From the NCBI RefSeq assembly GCF_040744945.1, contig NZ_CP160453.1:6448001-6512000 (forward strand): a stretch of 64,000 nt of DNA. The letters are read 5' to 3'. The notes under the pieces were generated by a model. That model made no database searches. It had not been told where the DNA came from and saw nothing but the letters and a program-made list of their open reading frames with translations. The DNA is from Saccharothrix sp. HUAS TT1 (GTDB lineage Bacteria > Actinomycetota > Actinomycetes > Mycobacteriales > Pseudonocardiaceae). This document shows, piece by piece, positions 34,507-43,812 of this stretch. Each line of letters begins with the position of its first letter. Positions within the stretch are counted from its first letter, which is position 1. The position numbers were made by a program, and so were the translations under genes.

Positions 34507-35499
34507 ATGGGAAACGACGACCACGCCGCGATCCGCCGGATGGCGGACCTCGCCACGCCGATGGCCCTGCGGGTAGCGGTGACCCTCGGCCTGCCCGACC
34601 GGCTGCGGGGCGACGGCGACGCGGCCGACCGGCTCGCCGCCGGGCTCGACGTCTCGCCGACCGCGCTGGAACTGCTGCTGAACCACCTCGTCACCCTCGG
34701 CGTGGTCGAGCGCACCGGCGCCGGCTACCGGACCACCTCCCTGGGCGCGCACCTCTGCGCCGACGCGGGCAACGGCCTCACCCACACCCTGCTGCACCTG
34801 GACCGCGCGGGCGGTCGGGCCGAGCTGGCGTTCGTGGAACTGGCGCACAGCGTCGCCACCGGCCGGGCCGGCTACCCGCGCCGCTACGGCCGCGACTTCT
34901 ACGACGACCTGTCCGCCCACCCGCACCTGCGCGAGTCCTTCGACCGGCAGATGACCCAGCGGTCCCGCGACCAGGTGCCCGACCTCGTCGCCGGGTTCGA
35001 CTGGTCCCGCTTCGCCGACGTGGTCGACGTGGGCGGCGGCAACGGCACCCTGCTGGCCGCCGTCCTGGCCGCGCACCCGGCGATGACGGGCCACCTGGTC
35101 GAGCTGGAGGCCGCCGCGGCCGAGAGCACCTTCCGCGCCGGCGGTCTCGCCGAGCGGGCGCGGGTCACCGCGGGCAGCTTCTTCGACCCGCTCCCGGCCG
35201 GGGCGCAGGCGTACGTGCTGTGCGACGTCCTGCACAACTGGGACGACGACGGCGCCCGTCGGGTCCTGGGTCGGTGCGCCGAGGCCGCCGGGCCGACGAG
35301 CCGCGTCCTGGTCATCGAGGCGGTCGGCGGCCGGCGGGCGAACACCGCGATGGACCTGGCCATGCTGGTGATCTTCGGTGGTCGGGAGCGCCGGGTGGAC
35401 GAGTTCCGCGCGCTCGCCGCCGGCCAGGGGCTGGTGCTCGAAGGGGTGACCGACCTGACCGACGAGCGCTGCCTGCTGGAGTTCAAGCCCGCCGGTTGA
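34507..35499 (+). CDS. SAM-dependent O-methyltransferase (small-molecule type)
   Basis: 330 aa from ATG 34507. The N-terminal winged-helix dimerisation domain (LDVSPTALELLLNHLVTLGV, near 50) is followed by a Rossmann methyltransferase domain. That domain has VVDVGGGNGTLLAAVLAAHP (SAM loop, near 180) and YVLCDVLHNWDDDGARRVL, the His-Asp region of plant-caffeate and polyketide O-methyltransferases such as DnrK or TcmN. It probably methylates a hydroxyl of an aromatic metabolite. No biosynthetic cluster surrounds it, so the substrate is open. Confidence 0.88.
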   Translation: MGNDDHAAIRRMADLATPMALRVAVTLGLPDRLRGDGDAADRLAAGLDVSPTALELLLNHLVTLGVVERTGAGYRTTSLGAHLCADAGNGLTHTLLHLDRAGGRAELAFVELAHSVATGRAGYPRRYGRDFYDDLSAHPHLRESFDRQMTQRSRDQVPDLVAGFDWSRFADVVDVGGGNGTLLAAVLAAHPAMTGHLVELEAAAAESTFRAGGLAERARVTAGSFFDPLPAGAQAYVLCDVLHNWDDDGARRVLGRCAEAAGPTSRVLVIEAVGGRRANTAMDLAMLVIFGGRERRVDEFRALAAGQGLVLEGVTDLTDERCLLEFKPAG

Positions 35500-35614
35500 T
35501 CCCGTCCGGGGTTCGCGCACCACCTGACCGGGCGAGTCGGCAATCCTTCACAGGTAACACGGATAGGTGGAGAATCCCTGGCTTGACGTCATCCCGGCCC
35601 CCGGAGGAGCTTCG

Positions 35615-37165
35615 ATGCCCAAGCCCCGGTCCCTCGTCCTCGCGCTGGCCCTCGTGCTCGCCGCGGTCCCGGCGGCCGACCTGGCCGCGCCCGCGTCCGC
35701 GCAGGCCGGTGACGCGCTCGCCCGCGACCTCGACGCGATCATCACCGATCCGGCCCTCGCCGGCGCGGACGTGGGGCTCGTGGTCCGGCACGCCGACACC
35801 GGCGAGGTGCTGTTCGCCCGCGAGGGCGACCGGCGCGCCCAGCCGGCGTCCAACGGCAAGCTGTTCAGCTCCGCCGCGGTGCTCGACCTGCTCGGGCCCG
35901 ACCACCGGTTCCGCACGACGGTCGCCGCGGCCGGCCGGGTGCGGGCCGGTGTCCTGACCGGCGACCTGCACCTGCGCGGCACCGGCGACCCGACCGTCCT
36001 GGCCGCCGACTACGACGCGCTGGCCGCGCGGGTGGCCGCCGCCGGCGTCAGGGTGGTGCTCGGCAGGCTGGTCGCCGACGACACCTGGTTCGACTCCGTG
36101 CGGCTGGGCGCCGGCTGGGCCTGGGACGACGAGCCGTACTACTACAACGCCCAGATCTCGGCGCTGACCGTCTCCCCCGACACCGACTACGACGCCGGGT
36201 CCGTCATCGTGCGGGTCGCGCCCGGCGCGGCGGGCGCGCCGGCGACCGTCGCCACCGAACCGCCGACGGACTACGTCACGATCGACAGCACGGCGGTGAC
36301 CGGTCCGCCCGGCTCGGCGCCGGGCGTGTCCGTGGAGCGGCGGCACGGCACGAACGTGATCAGCGTGCGCGGCAGCGTCCCGGCGGGCGGCGCGGTCGAG
36401 AGCGAGTGGAGCACGGTCCGGGAGCCGACCGGGCTCGTCACGTCGCTGTTCCACGACTCGCTGACCCGGCACGGCGTCCGCGTGGTCGGCGGCACCGGCG
36501 CCGGGGCGACCCCGGCCGACGCGCGGGTGCTCGCCGAGCACCTGTCGATGCCGCTGTCGCGGTTGCTGGTCCCGTTCATGAAGCTCAGCAACAACATGCA
36601 CGCCGAGATCCTGGTCAAGACCGCCGGTCGGGCGGTGCACGGCGAGGGCAGTTGGGGCGCCGGCCTGCGGGCGGTCTCGGCGAAGCTCGGCGAGCTGGGC
36701 GTGGACCCGGCCGCGCTGTCGCTGCGGGACGGCTCGGGCCTGTCCCGGATGGACCAGGTCGCGCCGGACCAGGTGGCTTCGCTGCTGCTCGCGGCGCGGG
36801 GCGAGCCGTGGTTCCGGACCTGGTACGACTCGCTGCCCGTCGCCGGGGCGGGCGACCGGATGGTCGGCGGCACGCTGCGCAACCGGATGCGCGGCACCCC
36901 GGCCGAGGGCAACGCGCGGGCCAAGACCGGCACGCTGACCGGTGTCAGCGCGCTGTCCGGCTACGTGACGACGGCGGCGGGCACGCCGCTGGTGTTCGCC
37001 ATGATCAGCAACGACACGCTCACGTCGGCCAAGCGGTTCGAGGACGCGGTGGTGGTGCGGCTGGCGAGCGACCGGGACGGTCAGGCGCCGGAGGTCCGGG
37101 TCGCCGGCGGTTCAGCCGGTGATCACGGCGTCGAGCTGGAGTGCAGCTGGACCAAGTCCTGCTGA
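35615..37165 (+). CDS. dacB: D-Ala-D-Ala carboxypeptidase/endopeptidase, S13 family (PBP4)
   Basis: 516 aa, ATG 35615 after GGAGGA. Signal peptide (SLVLALALVLAAVPAADLA) and then the PBP4 fold. The active-site motifs are SNGK in QPASNGKLFSSAAVLDL (near residue 86), SNN in MKLSNNMHAEILVKT (near 327) and KTG in ARAKTGTLTGVSALSG (near 440). A large insert between the first two motifs is normal for S13 enzymes. The last 35 residues, with two Cys (ELECSWTKSC), extend beyond the catalytic domain. It trims or opens peptidoglycan cross-links outside the membrane. Confidence 0.92.
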   Translation: MPKPRSLVLALALVLAAVPAADLAAPASAQAGDALARDLDAIITDPALAGADVGLVVRHADTGEVLFAREGDRRAQPASNGKLFSSAAVLDLLGPDHRFRTTVAAAGRVRAGVLTGDLHLRGTGDPTVLAADYDALAARVAAAGVRVVLGRLVADDTWFDSVRLGAGWAWDDEPYYYNAQISALTVSPDTDYDAGSVIVRVAPGAAGAPATVATEPPTDYVTIDSTAVTGPPGSAPGVSVERRHGTNVISVRGSVPAGGAVESEWSTVREPTGLVTSLFHDSLTRHGVRVVGGTGAGATPADARVLAEHLSMPLSRLLVPFMKLSNNMHAEILVKTAGRAVHGEGSWGAGLRAVSAKLGELGVDPAALSLRDGSGLSRMDQVAPDQVASLLLAARGEPWFRTWYDSLPVAGAGDRMVGGTLRNRMRGTPAEGNARAKTGTLTGVSALSGYVTTAAGTPLVFAMISNDTLTSAKRFEDAVVVRLASDRDGQAPEVRVAGGSAGDHGVELECSWTKSC

Positions 37166-37192
37166 CGAGCGGGCGGACCACGAGTGGCCGGG

Positions 37193-37918
37193 TCACGGTC
37201 CGTTGACGGGCACCACGGCGTCGCGGACCTCCGCCACGAGGGCGCGCATGGCCAGCTCGGCGGCCTCGGGGTGACGGGACGCGACCGCCTTCGCCACCTC
37301 CTCGTGCAGGTCCAGGGCGCTCGGCACGGGGCGTTCGGGCATCAGCCCGAGGGTGGTCCGCCCGCTCAGCACCACCGCCACCACCTCCTGGAGCGCGGCG
37401 AACATCTCGTTGCCGCCGGACTCCAGGAGCAGCGAGTGGAAGGCGATGTCGACTTCGAGGAATTTCTCCAGCTCGCCCGACTCGCCCAGTTGGCGCATCC
37501 GGGCGGCCAGGTCGACCAGCCGGTCGCGCTCCTTCGCCGACGCGTTCCACGCGGCCCGCGCCGCGGCCACCGGCTCGACCGCGATCCGCAGTTCGGTGAG
37601 CGCGCGCAGCTGGGCGTCGCGGTGCGGGCCCGCCAGCCGCCACCAGATCAGCCGCGGGTCGTAGACCTGCCACGACGACGTCGGCTGCACGGTGATGCCG
37701 ACCCGGCGGCGCGACGTCACCAGCCCCATCGACTCCAGCACCCGCATGGTTTCGCGGGCGACGGTCCGGGACACCCCGAACCGCTCCTGGATGCCGTCGA
37801 GGGTCAGCACCCGCCCCTCGGCGAGGTCGCCGCTGGTGATCTCCAGCCCGATGGTGTCGAGCACGGAGGTGTGCAGGGCGTCGCCGCGCGGCCCGCCCGC
37901 CTGACGTTGTACCGGCAC
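37193..37918 (-). CDS. gntR: GntR/FadR-type regulator of the gluconate genes
   Basis: 241 aa from GTG 37918, which has TACGCT 6 nt upstream; a TTG at 37960 lies inside the operator and is rejected. The winged HTH (about 15-75) reads LDGIQERFGVSRTVARETMR and VLESMGLVTSRRRVG. The FCD ligand domain (about 95-225) contains ELRIAVEPVAAARAAW and EVDIAFHSLLLESGGN, with Asp and His residues of the metal site. It is divergent from gluconate kinase across 112 bp. It probably represses gntK/gntP through two AAAGGT dyads and is relieved by gluconate or its phosphate. Confidence 0.88.
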   Translation of the reverse strand: MPVQRQAGGPRGDALHTSVLDTIGLEITSGDLAEGRVLTLDGIQERFGVSRTVARETMRVLESMGLVTSRRRVGITVQPTSSWQVYDPRLIWWRLAGPHRDAQLRALTELRIAVEPVAAARAAWNASAKERDRLVDLAARMRQLGESGELEKFLEVDIAFHSLLLESGGNEMFAALQEVVAVVLSGRTTLGLMPERPVPSALDLHEEVAKAVASRHPEAAELAMRALVAEVRDAVVPVNGP

Positions 37919-37924
37919 GGCAGC

Positions 37925-37930
37925 AGCGTA
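37925..37930 (-). promoter_or_regulatory. -10 element (TACGCT) for leaderless gntR
   Basis: On the minus strand TACGCT is 6 nt before GTG 37918, and it decides this start over TTG 37960. Confidence 0.5.
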
Positions 37931-37958
37931 TCCCCGGGACGCCTTCCTCAGCCGCTTC

Positions 37959-37995
37959 AAAGGTGCTACCTTTCGCCGCCAAAGGTACTACTTTT
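37959..37995. promoter_or_regulatory. tandem GntR operators between gntR and gntK
   Basis: AAAGGTGCTACCTTT (37959-37973) is a perfect dyad. AAAGGTACTACTTTT (37981-37995) is the same site with one mismatch. They are 22 bp apart centre to centre, two helical turns, in the divergent gap. The site should bind the adjacent FadR-type regulator. Confidence 0.75.
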
Positions 37996-38030
37996 GATCG
38001 TCTCGTCACCGCAGCCGAGAGGTGTCCCCC

Positions 38031-38579
38031 ATGACCCCGAGCGCCGACCCCGCCGTGCCGACCTGCGTGGTCGTGATGGGCGTGTCCGGAGCGGGCAAGA
38101 GCACGGTGGCCCGGCTGCTGGCCGACCGGCTCGGCCTGCCGATGGCCGAGGCCGACGAGTTCCACCCGGCCGCCAACATCGCGAAGATGTCCGCGGGCGT
38201 TCCGCTCACCGACGCCGACCGCGCGCCCTGGCTGGACGCGATCCGCGACTGGATCACCGAGCGCGCCGCCGCCGGTGAGAGCACGATCGTCACGTGCTCG
38301 GCGTTGAAGCGGGTCTACCGGGACGTGCTGCGCGAGGCGGGCGCGCGGGTCCGGTTCCTCTTCCTGCGCGGCGCGGACGAGGTCATCGGCGACCGGTTGC
38401 GCGAGCGCTCCGGCCACTTCATGCCGCCGTCGCTGCTGCGGTCCCAGTTCGACGCGCTGGAACCGCTGCGGTCCGATGAGGACGGTGTCGCGGTCGACGT
38501 CCGGGAGACCCCCGACGCGATCGTCGCGCGAGCCCTCGCCGGGCTGGGCCTCACCGCACCGAGCCCGGCGAACCCCTGA
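38031..38579 (+). CDS. gntK: gluconokinase
   Basis: 182 aa, ATG 38031 after GAGAGG. It has the short thermoresistant-type gluconokinase layout: Walker A GVSGAGKST (near residue 17), then AEADEFHPAANIAKMSAGVP, which is highly typical of GntK. TCSALKRVYRDVLR and LRERSGHFMPPSLLRSQFDA follow. It phosphorylates gluconate to 6-phosphogluconate for the pentose phosphate pathway. It forms an operon with gntP and the unknown gene after it. Confidence 0.95.
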   Translation: MTPSADPAVPTCVVVMGVSGAGKSTVARLLADRLGLPMAEADEFHPAANIAKMSAGVPLTDADRAPWLDAIRDWITERAAAGESTIVTCSALKRVYRDVLREAGARVRFLFLRGADEVIGDRLRERSGHFMPPSLLRSQFDALEPLRSDEDGVAVDVRETPDAIVARALAGLGLTAPSPANP

Positions 38580-38612
38580 CCCGAGCAACCTTCGAGAGCA
38601 ACGGAGCTGCCG

Positions 38613-40001
38613 ATGACCACCAACGACGACTGGGTCCAGACCCTCGGCGCGGGCGCCCTGCTGGGCATCGCCGGGGGCGCGATCGCCCTGCTGCTGATCC
38701 TCATCATGTACCTGCGGGTGCACGCGTTCCTGGCGCTGGTGGTGGTCAGCCTGCTCACCGCGTTCGCCGCGGGCATCCCGGCCGGCTCCATCGTCTCGGT
38801 CCTGACCGGCGGTTTCGGCAGCACGCTCGGCAGCGTCGCGCTGCTGGTCGGCCTCGGCGCGATCCTCGGCAGGCTGGTCGAGGTGACCGGCGGCGCGCAG
38901 TCGCTGACCGGCGCGCTGATCGCGCGCTTCGGCGAGCACCGGGCGCCGCTCGCGCTCGGCGTCAGCTCGCTGGTCTTCGGCTTCCCGATCTTCTTCGACG
39001 CGGGCCTGGTCGTGATGCTGCCGATCGTGTTCTCGGTGGCGCGCAGGCTCGGCGGCGGCGTGCTGCGCTACGGGCTGCCCGCCGCGGGCGCGTTCTCGGT
39101 GATGCACGTGTTCGTCCCGCCGCACCCCGGTCCGGTCGCCGCGACCGAACTGCTCGGCGCGGACGTCGGCCTGGTCATCGCGTTCGGCCTGCTGATCGCG
39201 ATCCCGACCTGGTTCGTCACCAGCTACCTGTACGGGCTGTGGGTGGGCAAGCGGCTCGTGCTGCCGGTGCCGACGATCCTCAGCGGCGGCCCGCAGGCCG
39301 AGGACCAGTCGGACCCGCCGCGCCCGGCGACCGTGATCGCGCTGCTGCTGCTCCCGCTGGTGATGATCTTCGCCAACACCGGTCTGGACGCCGCGCGGGC
39401 CGCCGGCTGGGTGGACGGCGACGCGTCCTGGTTCGCCGTCGCCCGCGCGCTCGGCGCGACGCCGGTCGCCCTGCTGGTGACCGTGCTGGTGGCCTCGTAC
39501 GTGCTCGGCGTCCGGCGCGGCCGGGGCAAGGCCGCGGTCGAGGAGCTGGTCGACTCCGCCCTCGGCCCGGTGTGCGCGGTCATCCTGATCACCGGCGCGG
39601 GCGGTATGTTCGGCGCCGTGCTGCGGGCGGGCGGCATCGGGGACGCCCTGTCCGACGGCCTGGCCGACCTCGGCCTGCCGGTGTTCGTGGCGGGCTTCGT
39701 CATCGCCGCGGCGCTGCGCGTCGCGCAGGGCTCGGCGACGGTCGCGCTGACCACCGCGGCGGGCCTCGTGCAGCCGGTCGTGCAGTCCGGCGCGTTCAGC
39801 GCGACCGAGCTGGCCGCGATCGTGCTGGCGCTGGCGGCCGGCTCGGTGATCGCGAGCCACGTCAACGACTCCGGCTTCTGGCTGGTCGGCAGGCTGATGG
39901 GGATGGACGTCCGGACCACGTTCAAGACCTGGACGGTCATGGAGACCACCATCAGCCTGGTCGGCTTCGGCCTGGCCTCGGTGGTGTACCTGCTCGGCTG
40001 A
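38613..40001 (+). CDS. gntP: gluconate:H+ symporter, GntP family
   Basis: 462 aa, about 12-14 membrane helices. Conserved GntP features are FGSTLGSVALLVGLGAILGR near residue 68, FPIFFDAGLVVMLPIVFSVA near 126, HVFVPPHPGPVAATELLGAD near 168 and HVNDSGFWLVGRLMGMDV near 413. It takes up gluconate and lies 33 nt behind gntK, under the same AAAGGT operators. Confidence 0.94.
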   Translation: MTTNDDWVQTLGAGALLGIAGGAIALLLILIMYLRVHAFLALVVVSLLTAFAAGIPAGSIVSVLTGGFGSTLGSVALLVGLGAILGRLVEVTGGAQSLTGALIARFGEHRAPLALGVSSLVFGFPIFFDAGLVVMLPIVFSVARRLGGGVLRYGLPAAGAFSVMHVFVPPHPGPVAATELLGADVGLVIAFGLLIAIPTWFVTSYLYGLWVGKRLVLPVPTILSGGPQAEDQSDPPRPATVIALLLLPLVMIFANTGLDAARAAGWVDGDASWFAVARALGATPVALLVTVLVASYVLGVRRGRGKAAVEELVDSALGPVCAVILITGAGGMFGAVLRAGGIGDALSDGLADLGLPVFVAGFVIAAALRVAQGSATVALTTAAGLVQPVVQSGAFSATELAAIVLALAAGSVIASHVNDSGFWLVGRLMGMDVRTTFKTWTVMETTISLVGFGLASVVYLLG

Positions 40002-40010
40002 GCCGGCAGG

Positions 40011-40646
40011 GTGTCGACGGTGGACCTGCCGACGCCCGCGTTCGACTTCGCCGACCGGCCCGCGCTCCCGGCGGGCGCCGATCCCGCGCAGTGGCGCTGC
40101 GAGGTGCTGCTGTCGCGCGGCTCCATCGGGTTCGGCCGGCTCGGCGAGTCGGACCTGGCCTTGCGCCTGGTCTTCGCCGAAGGGCGGTTGGCCGGGGAGT
40201 TCGCCCAGGTCTTCGGTTCGCTGGCGGCGGAGCCGATCCGGGTCCGGGGCGGGCTGCCCGGCCCGGACGGGCGCGAGCTGCCGCTGGACCTGCGGGTCGA
40301 GCACGCCGGGTTCGCCGACTTCCTCTCGGTCGGCGACCGGATGGGCGAGCAGCACCTGAAGATCAGGGTCGGTTCCCCGCTGCTGCCCGACACCTGCACG
40401 ATCGGCGACGACGCCGACCCGATCCGGCTGCGGCCGGTCCGGGTCGGCGCGCACGAGGTGGTCTCCCAGGACCCGGCCGTGCTCCGGTTCACCGCGGCGG
40501 ACACCGGGTTCGCGGTGCCGGCGGCCCGCGGCGGCGGGCGCCTCGACCGGGTGGTGAACGACGTCCTCGGCCTGCCGTCCCCGGCCGGCGCGAACTCGGT
40601 GCGGTTGACCACGCTGGTGGGGCTGCGGAAGTACAGCGACTTCTGA
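40011..40646 (+). CDS. unknown protein of the gluconate operon
   Basis: 211 aa from GTG 40011, nine nt after gntP, so it is probably co-transcribed. The protein is soluble, without signal peptide or membrane helix. It is predicted mainly beta-stranded: WRCEVLLSRGSIGFGRLGES, LVFAEGRLAGEFAQVFGSL, IRVGSPLLPDTCTIGDDAD. I recognise no family. Two parallel strand-rich halves with repeated IRVR/IRLRP segments hint at a beta-sandwich. Position suggests a role tied to gluconate or related acids, for instance as an epimerase, lactonase or binding protein, but nothing in the sequence proves it. Confidence 0.7.
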   Translation: MSTVDLPTPAFDFADRPALPAGADPAQWRCEVLLSRGSIGFGRLGESDLALRLVFAEGRLAGEFAQVFGSLAAEPIRVRGGLPGPDGRELPLDLRVEHAGFADFLSVGDRMGEQHLKIRVGSPLLPDTCTIGDDADPIRLRPVRVGAHEVVSQDPAVLRFTAADTGFAVPAARGGGRLDRVVNDVLGLPSPAGANSVRLTTLVGLRKYSDF

Positions 40647-40651
40647 AGCGG

Positions 40652-41869
40652 TCAGTCCACGATCCCCAGCGCGAACGGGAACAGCGGCTCGCCGCCGAGC
40701 AGGTGCGCGCCGGCGGACTGGATGACCTGGTCCTGCACCACGACGTGCTGGCACATGGTGGTGATGTCGCGCAGCCACCGGTCCATCGGCGAGCGCTCGT
40801 AGATCGAGGTCGTGGCCAGCAGGTCGTACAGCGCGGTGACGATCCGCCGGGCGGCGCGGAACGCGTTGAGCCGCGGCAGCGCGGTGGCGATCCGCTCGTC
40901 CGCGGTGAAGTCGTCCAAGGTCTTGCCCGACGCCAGCAGCTCCCACTGCTGGTTCAGGCTGCCGTAGACGGCGTGCCGCGCGGCCTGGAAGTCCAGCTCG
41001 GCCTCGCCGATGGTCAGCTGGACGCGGTAGTTGTCCGCCCAGCGCTCCCCCGTCCTGCGGTCGACCCGCTCGATCGCGTGCTCCCGCGCGTGGTCCAGCG
41101 CGGCGCGGGCCAGGCCGAGCGGCACGCCGGGCATGTTGCGCGCGAGCGCGTCCGGCAGGGCGAGCGGGCCGGTGCGGCTGAGCGGCGTGCCGAAGCTGAA
41201 CGAGTGGTCCTCGGGCACGAACACGTCGGTGATCGCGTAGTCCCGGCTGCCGCTGCCGCGCAGGCCCGTGGTGTGCCAGGTGTCGATCGTCTCGACCTCG
41301 TCCGGCCGCACGAGCATCACCCGCCAGAGCGGCGCGCCGTCGGCGCCGGTCTCCGGTTCGCCACCGGTGGTGACGAAGCTGCCCGCGGAGACCCAGTCGG
41401 CGTGCGTGATGCCGCTGCCGAACTGCCAGCGGCCGGTGAGCCGGTAGCCGCCGGGCACCCGCTCGGCGCGCCCGGCCGGGAGGATCAACCCGGCGGTGAT
41501 CACGTCCGGGTGCGGGAACATCTCGGCCACCGCCGACTCGGGCAGGAACGCCGCGTACAGCGGGGTGTCCATGCCGATCATGGCGCACCAGCCGGCCGAC
41601 GGGTCGCCGTGCGACAGCGCCTCGACCACCTCGGTCTGCTCGGCCGAGGTCAGCTCGGGCCCGCCGCGCTCCTTGCCGACGGCCATCCGGAACACGCCGG
41701 TCGACCGCAGCAGGTCCACCACGTCGGCGGGCAGCCGGCGGGACCGCTCGATCTCCTCGGACCTGGCGCGCAGCACCGGCGCGGCGGCCCTCGCCCTGGC
41801 CAGCACCTCCGCCGCCGTCATCGGCGCGTCGTCGGTGGGCGATCCGGCGGTGCGGTCATCGTCTGCCAC
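40652..41869 (-). CDS. acyl-CoA dehydrogenase-like flavin monooxygenase
   Basis: 405 aa from GTG 41869, which has GGAAGG five nt upstream; ATG 41821 is the alternative. The fold is that of acyl-CoA dehydrogenases. There is an N-terminal helical domain (ARAAAPVLRARSEEIERSRR), a central beta domain (YRLTGRWQFGSGITHADWVS, HTTGLRGSGSRDYAITDVFV) and a C-terminal helical bundle. The pattern GSGITHADW and TGLRGSGS is typical of the two-component flavin monooxygenase branch (HsaA, DszC and similar), which uses reduced flavin from a partner reductase. No reductase lies nearby. The substrate is unknown. Confidence 0.8.
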   Translation of the reverse strand: MADDDRTAGSPTDDAPMTAAEVLARARAAAPVLRARSEEIERSRRLPADVVDLLRSTGVFRMAVGKERGGPELTSAEQTEVVEALSHGDPSAGWCAMIGMDTPLYAAFLPESAVAEMFPHPDVITAGLILPAGRAERVPGGYRLTGRWQFGSGITHADWVSAGSFVTTGGEPETGADGAPLWRVMLVRPDEVETIDTWHTTGLRGSGSRDYAITDVFVPEDHSFSFGTPLSRTGPLALPDALARNMPGVPLGLARAALDHAREHAIERVDRRTGERWADNYRVQLTIGEAELDFQAARHAVYGSLNQQWELLASGKTLDDFTADERIATALPRLNAFRAARRIVTALYDLLATTSIYERSPMDRWLRDITTMCQHVVVQDQVIQSAGAHLLGGEPLFPFALGIVD

Positions 41870-42055
41870 GTCGACCTTCCTTCGTTCAGCCGTGCGGGCC
41901 GGACGGGAAGCGGCGGACGCGGACGGCGGACGCGCCCGGCACCGACGATCCCCGAACAGGCGGTCGAGCGGAATGGGGCAGCCCGAAGGCGCGACCGCTC
42001 CCCCGGCATCGTGGCGGGACGCCGCGCCGCCGGTGCGTCGCCGGCCGGGGACCGT

Positions 42056-42061
42056 TAGGTT
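42056..42061 (+). promoter_or_regulatory. -10 element (TAGGTT) for leaderless ilvD
   Basis: TAGGTT lies 6 nt before ATG 42068, and no ribosome site precedes this start. Confidence 0.45.
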
Positions 42062-42067
42062 TCGTCC

Positions 42068-43765
42068 ATGAACGAGACCCCCGACATCAAGCCGCGCAGT
42101 CGCGACGTCACCGACGGGCTGGAGAGGACCGCCGCGCGCGGCATGCTCCGGGCGGTCGGCATGGGTGACGACGACTGGGTGAAGCCCCAGATCGGCGTCG
42201 CCTCGTCGTGGAACGAGATCACGCCGTGCAACCTGCCGCTGGACCGGTTGGCCAAGGCGAGCAAGGACGGCGTGCACGCGGCGGGCGGCTACCCGCTGGA
42301 GTTCGGCACGATCTCGGTGTCCGACGGCATCTCGATGGGCCACGAGGGCATGCACTTCTCGCTGGTGTCGCGCGAGGTCATCGCGGACAGCGTGGAAACC
42401 GTCATGCAGGCCGAGCGGCTGGACGGGTCGGTGCTGCTGGCGGGCTGCGACAAGTCGCTGCCGGGGATGCTGATGGCCGCCGCCCGGCTCGACCTGGCGA
42501 GCGTGTTCCTCTACGCGGGCTCGATCCTGCCCGGCCGGGTCACCCTGTCGGACGGCAGCGAGCGCGAGGTGACCATCATCGACGCGTTCGAGGCGGTCGG
42601 CGCGTGCGCCCGCGGCCTGATGAGCCGCGAGGACGTCGACCTGATCGAACGGGCCATCTGCCCCGGCGAGGGCGCGTGCGGCGGCATGTACACGGCGAAC
42701 ACCATGGCCAGCGCGGCCGAGGCGCTGGGCATGTCGCTGCCGGGCAGCGCGGCGCCGCCCGCGACGGACCGGCGCCGCGACGGGTTCGCCCGCAAGTCCG
42801 GCGAGGCCGTGGTCGGCATGCTGCGCAAGGGCATCACCGCCCGGCAGATCATGACGCGGGAGGCGTTCGAGAACGCGATCGCCGTGGTGATGGCGTTCGG
42901 CGGGTCCACCAACGCGGTGCTGCACCTGCTGGCCATCGCGCACGAGGCCGAGGTGGAGCTGAGCCTGGACGACTTCACCCGGATCGGCGCGAAGGTGCCG
43001 CACCTGGCCGACGTCAAGCCGTTCGGCAGGCACGTGATGACCGACGTCGACCGCATCGGCGGCGTGCCCGTGGTGATGAAGGCGCTGCTGGACGCGGGCC
43101 TGCTGCACGGGGACTGCCTGACCGTCACCGGGCGCACGGTGGCCGAGAACCTGGCCGACATCGCGCCGCCGGACCCGGACGGCACGGTGCTGCGGGCGAT
43201 GGGCGAGCCGATCCACCGGACCGGCGGCATCACGATCCTGCGCGGCTCGCTCGCGCCCGACGGCGCGGTGGTGAAGTCGGCCGGGTTCGACTCCGACGTG
43301 TTCACCGGCACCGCCAGGGTGTTCGACCGCGAGCGGGCGGCGATGGACGCGCTGGCGAACGGCACGATCACCGCGGGCGACGTGGTGGTCATCCGCTACG
43401 AGGGGCCGAAGGGAGGTCCGGGCATGCGGGAGATGCTGGCGATCACCGCGGCGATCAAGGGCGCCGGGCTGGGCAAGGACGTCCTGCTGCTCACCGACGG
43501 CCGGTTCTCCGGCGGCACGACCGGCCTGTGCGTCGGCCACGTCGCGCCGGAGGCGGTGGACGGCGGGCCGATCGCGTTCGTCCGCGACGGCGACCCCATC
43601 ACGCTGGACGTCGCCAACGGCACGCTGGACGTCGGCGTGGACGAGGCCGAGCTGGCGGCCCGCCGGGAGGGCTGGGCGCCGCTGCCCGCGCGGTACGAGC
43701 GCGGCGTGCTGGCGAAGTACGCCAAGCTGGTCGGCTCCGCCTCCGGCGGCGCGGTCTGCGGCTGA
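42068..43765 (+). CDS. ilvD: dihydroxy-acid dehydratase
   Basis: 565 aa, the length of the compact bacterial IlvD. Iron-sulfur ligands are seen in [19 protein letters not shown] (near residue 124) and [20 protein letters not shown] (near 200). The active-site Ser region [19 protein letters not shown] is near 480. It dehydrates 2,3-dihydroxy acids in valine, leucine and isoleucine synthesis. Family members also include Edd and sugar-acid dehydratases, and the gluconate genes are 2 kb away. The DITPC-like [14 protein letters not shown] region and short length favour IlvD. Perfect hairpin after the stop. Confidence 0.93.
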   Translation: MNETPDIKPRSRDVTDGLERTAARGMLRAVGMGDDDWVKPQIGVASSWNEITPCNLPLDRLAKASKDGVHAAGGYPLEFGTISVSDGISMGHEGMHFSLVSREVIADSVETVMQAERLDGSVLLAGCDKSLPGMLMAAARLDLASVFLYAGSILPGRVTLSDGSEREVTIIDAFEAVGACARGLMSREDVDLIERAICPGEGACGGMYTANTMASAAEALGMSLPGSAAPPATDRRRDGFARKSGEAVVGMLRKGITARQIMTREAFENAIAVVMAFGGSTNAVLHLLAIAHEAEVELSLDDFTRIGAKVPHLADVKPFGRHVMTDVDRIGGVPVVMKALLDAGLLHGDCLTVTGRTVAENLADIAPPDPDGTVLRAMGEPIHRTGGITILRGSLAPDGAVVKSAGFDSDVFTGTARVFDRERAAMDALANGTITAGDVVVIRYEGPKGGPGMREMLAITAAIKGAGLGKDVLLLTDGRFSGGTTGLCVGHVAPEAVDGGPIAFVRDGDPITLDVANGTLDVGVDEAELAARREGWAPLPARYERGVLAKYAKLVGSASGGAVCG

Positions 43766-43769
43766 GACG

Positions 43770-43807
43770 AGCGGCGCCCGACCCCGCGGCCGGGGTCGGG
43801 CGCCGCT
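43770..43807. terminator. shared bidirectional terminator
   Basis: A 17-bp perfect stem with a CGGC loop lies between the convergent ends of ilvD (43765) and the beta-helix gene (43813). No T-run; by symmetry it can serve both. Confidence 0.85.
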
Positions 43808-43812
43808 CCGCA

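Noticed and set aside
37919..37960. TTG 37960 as start of gntR.
   Set aside because: It lies within the AAAGGT operator and has no ribosome site, while GTG 37918 has a well-placed TACGCT and begins where the family does.
42068..43765. ilvD read as a gluconate dehydratase because of the nearby gnt genes.
   Set aside because: Length and motifs fit dihydroxy-acid dehydratase, and it has its own promoter-like element about 2 kb from gntP, with the flavoprotein gene in between on the other strand.
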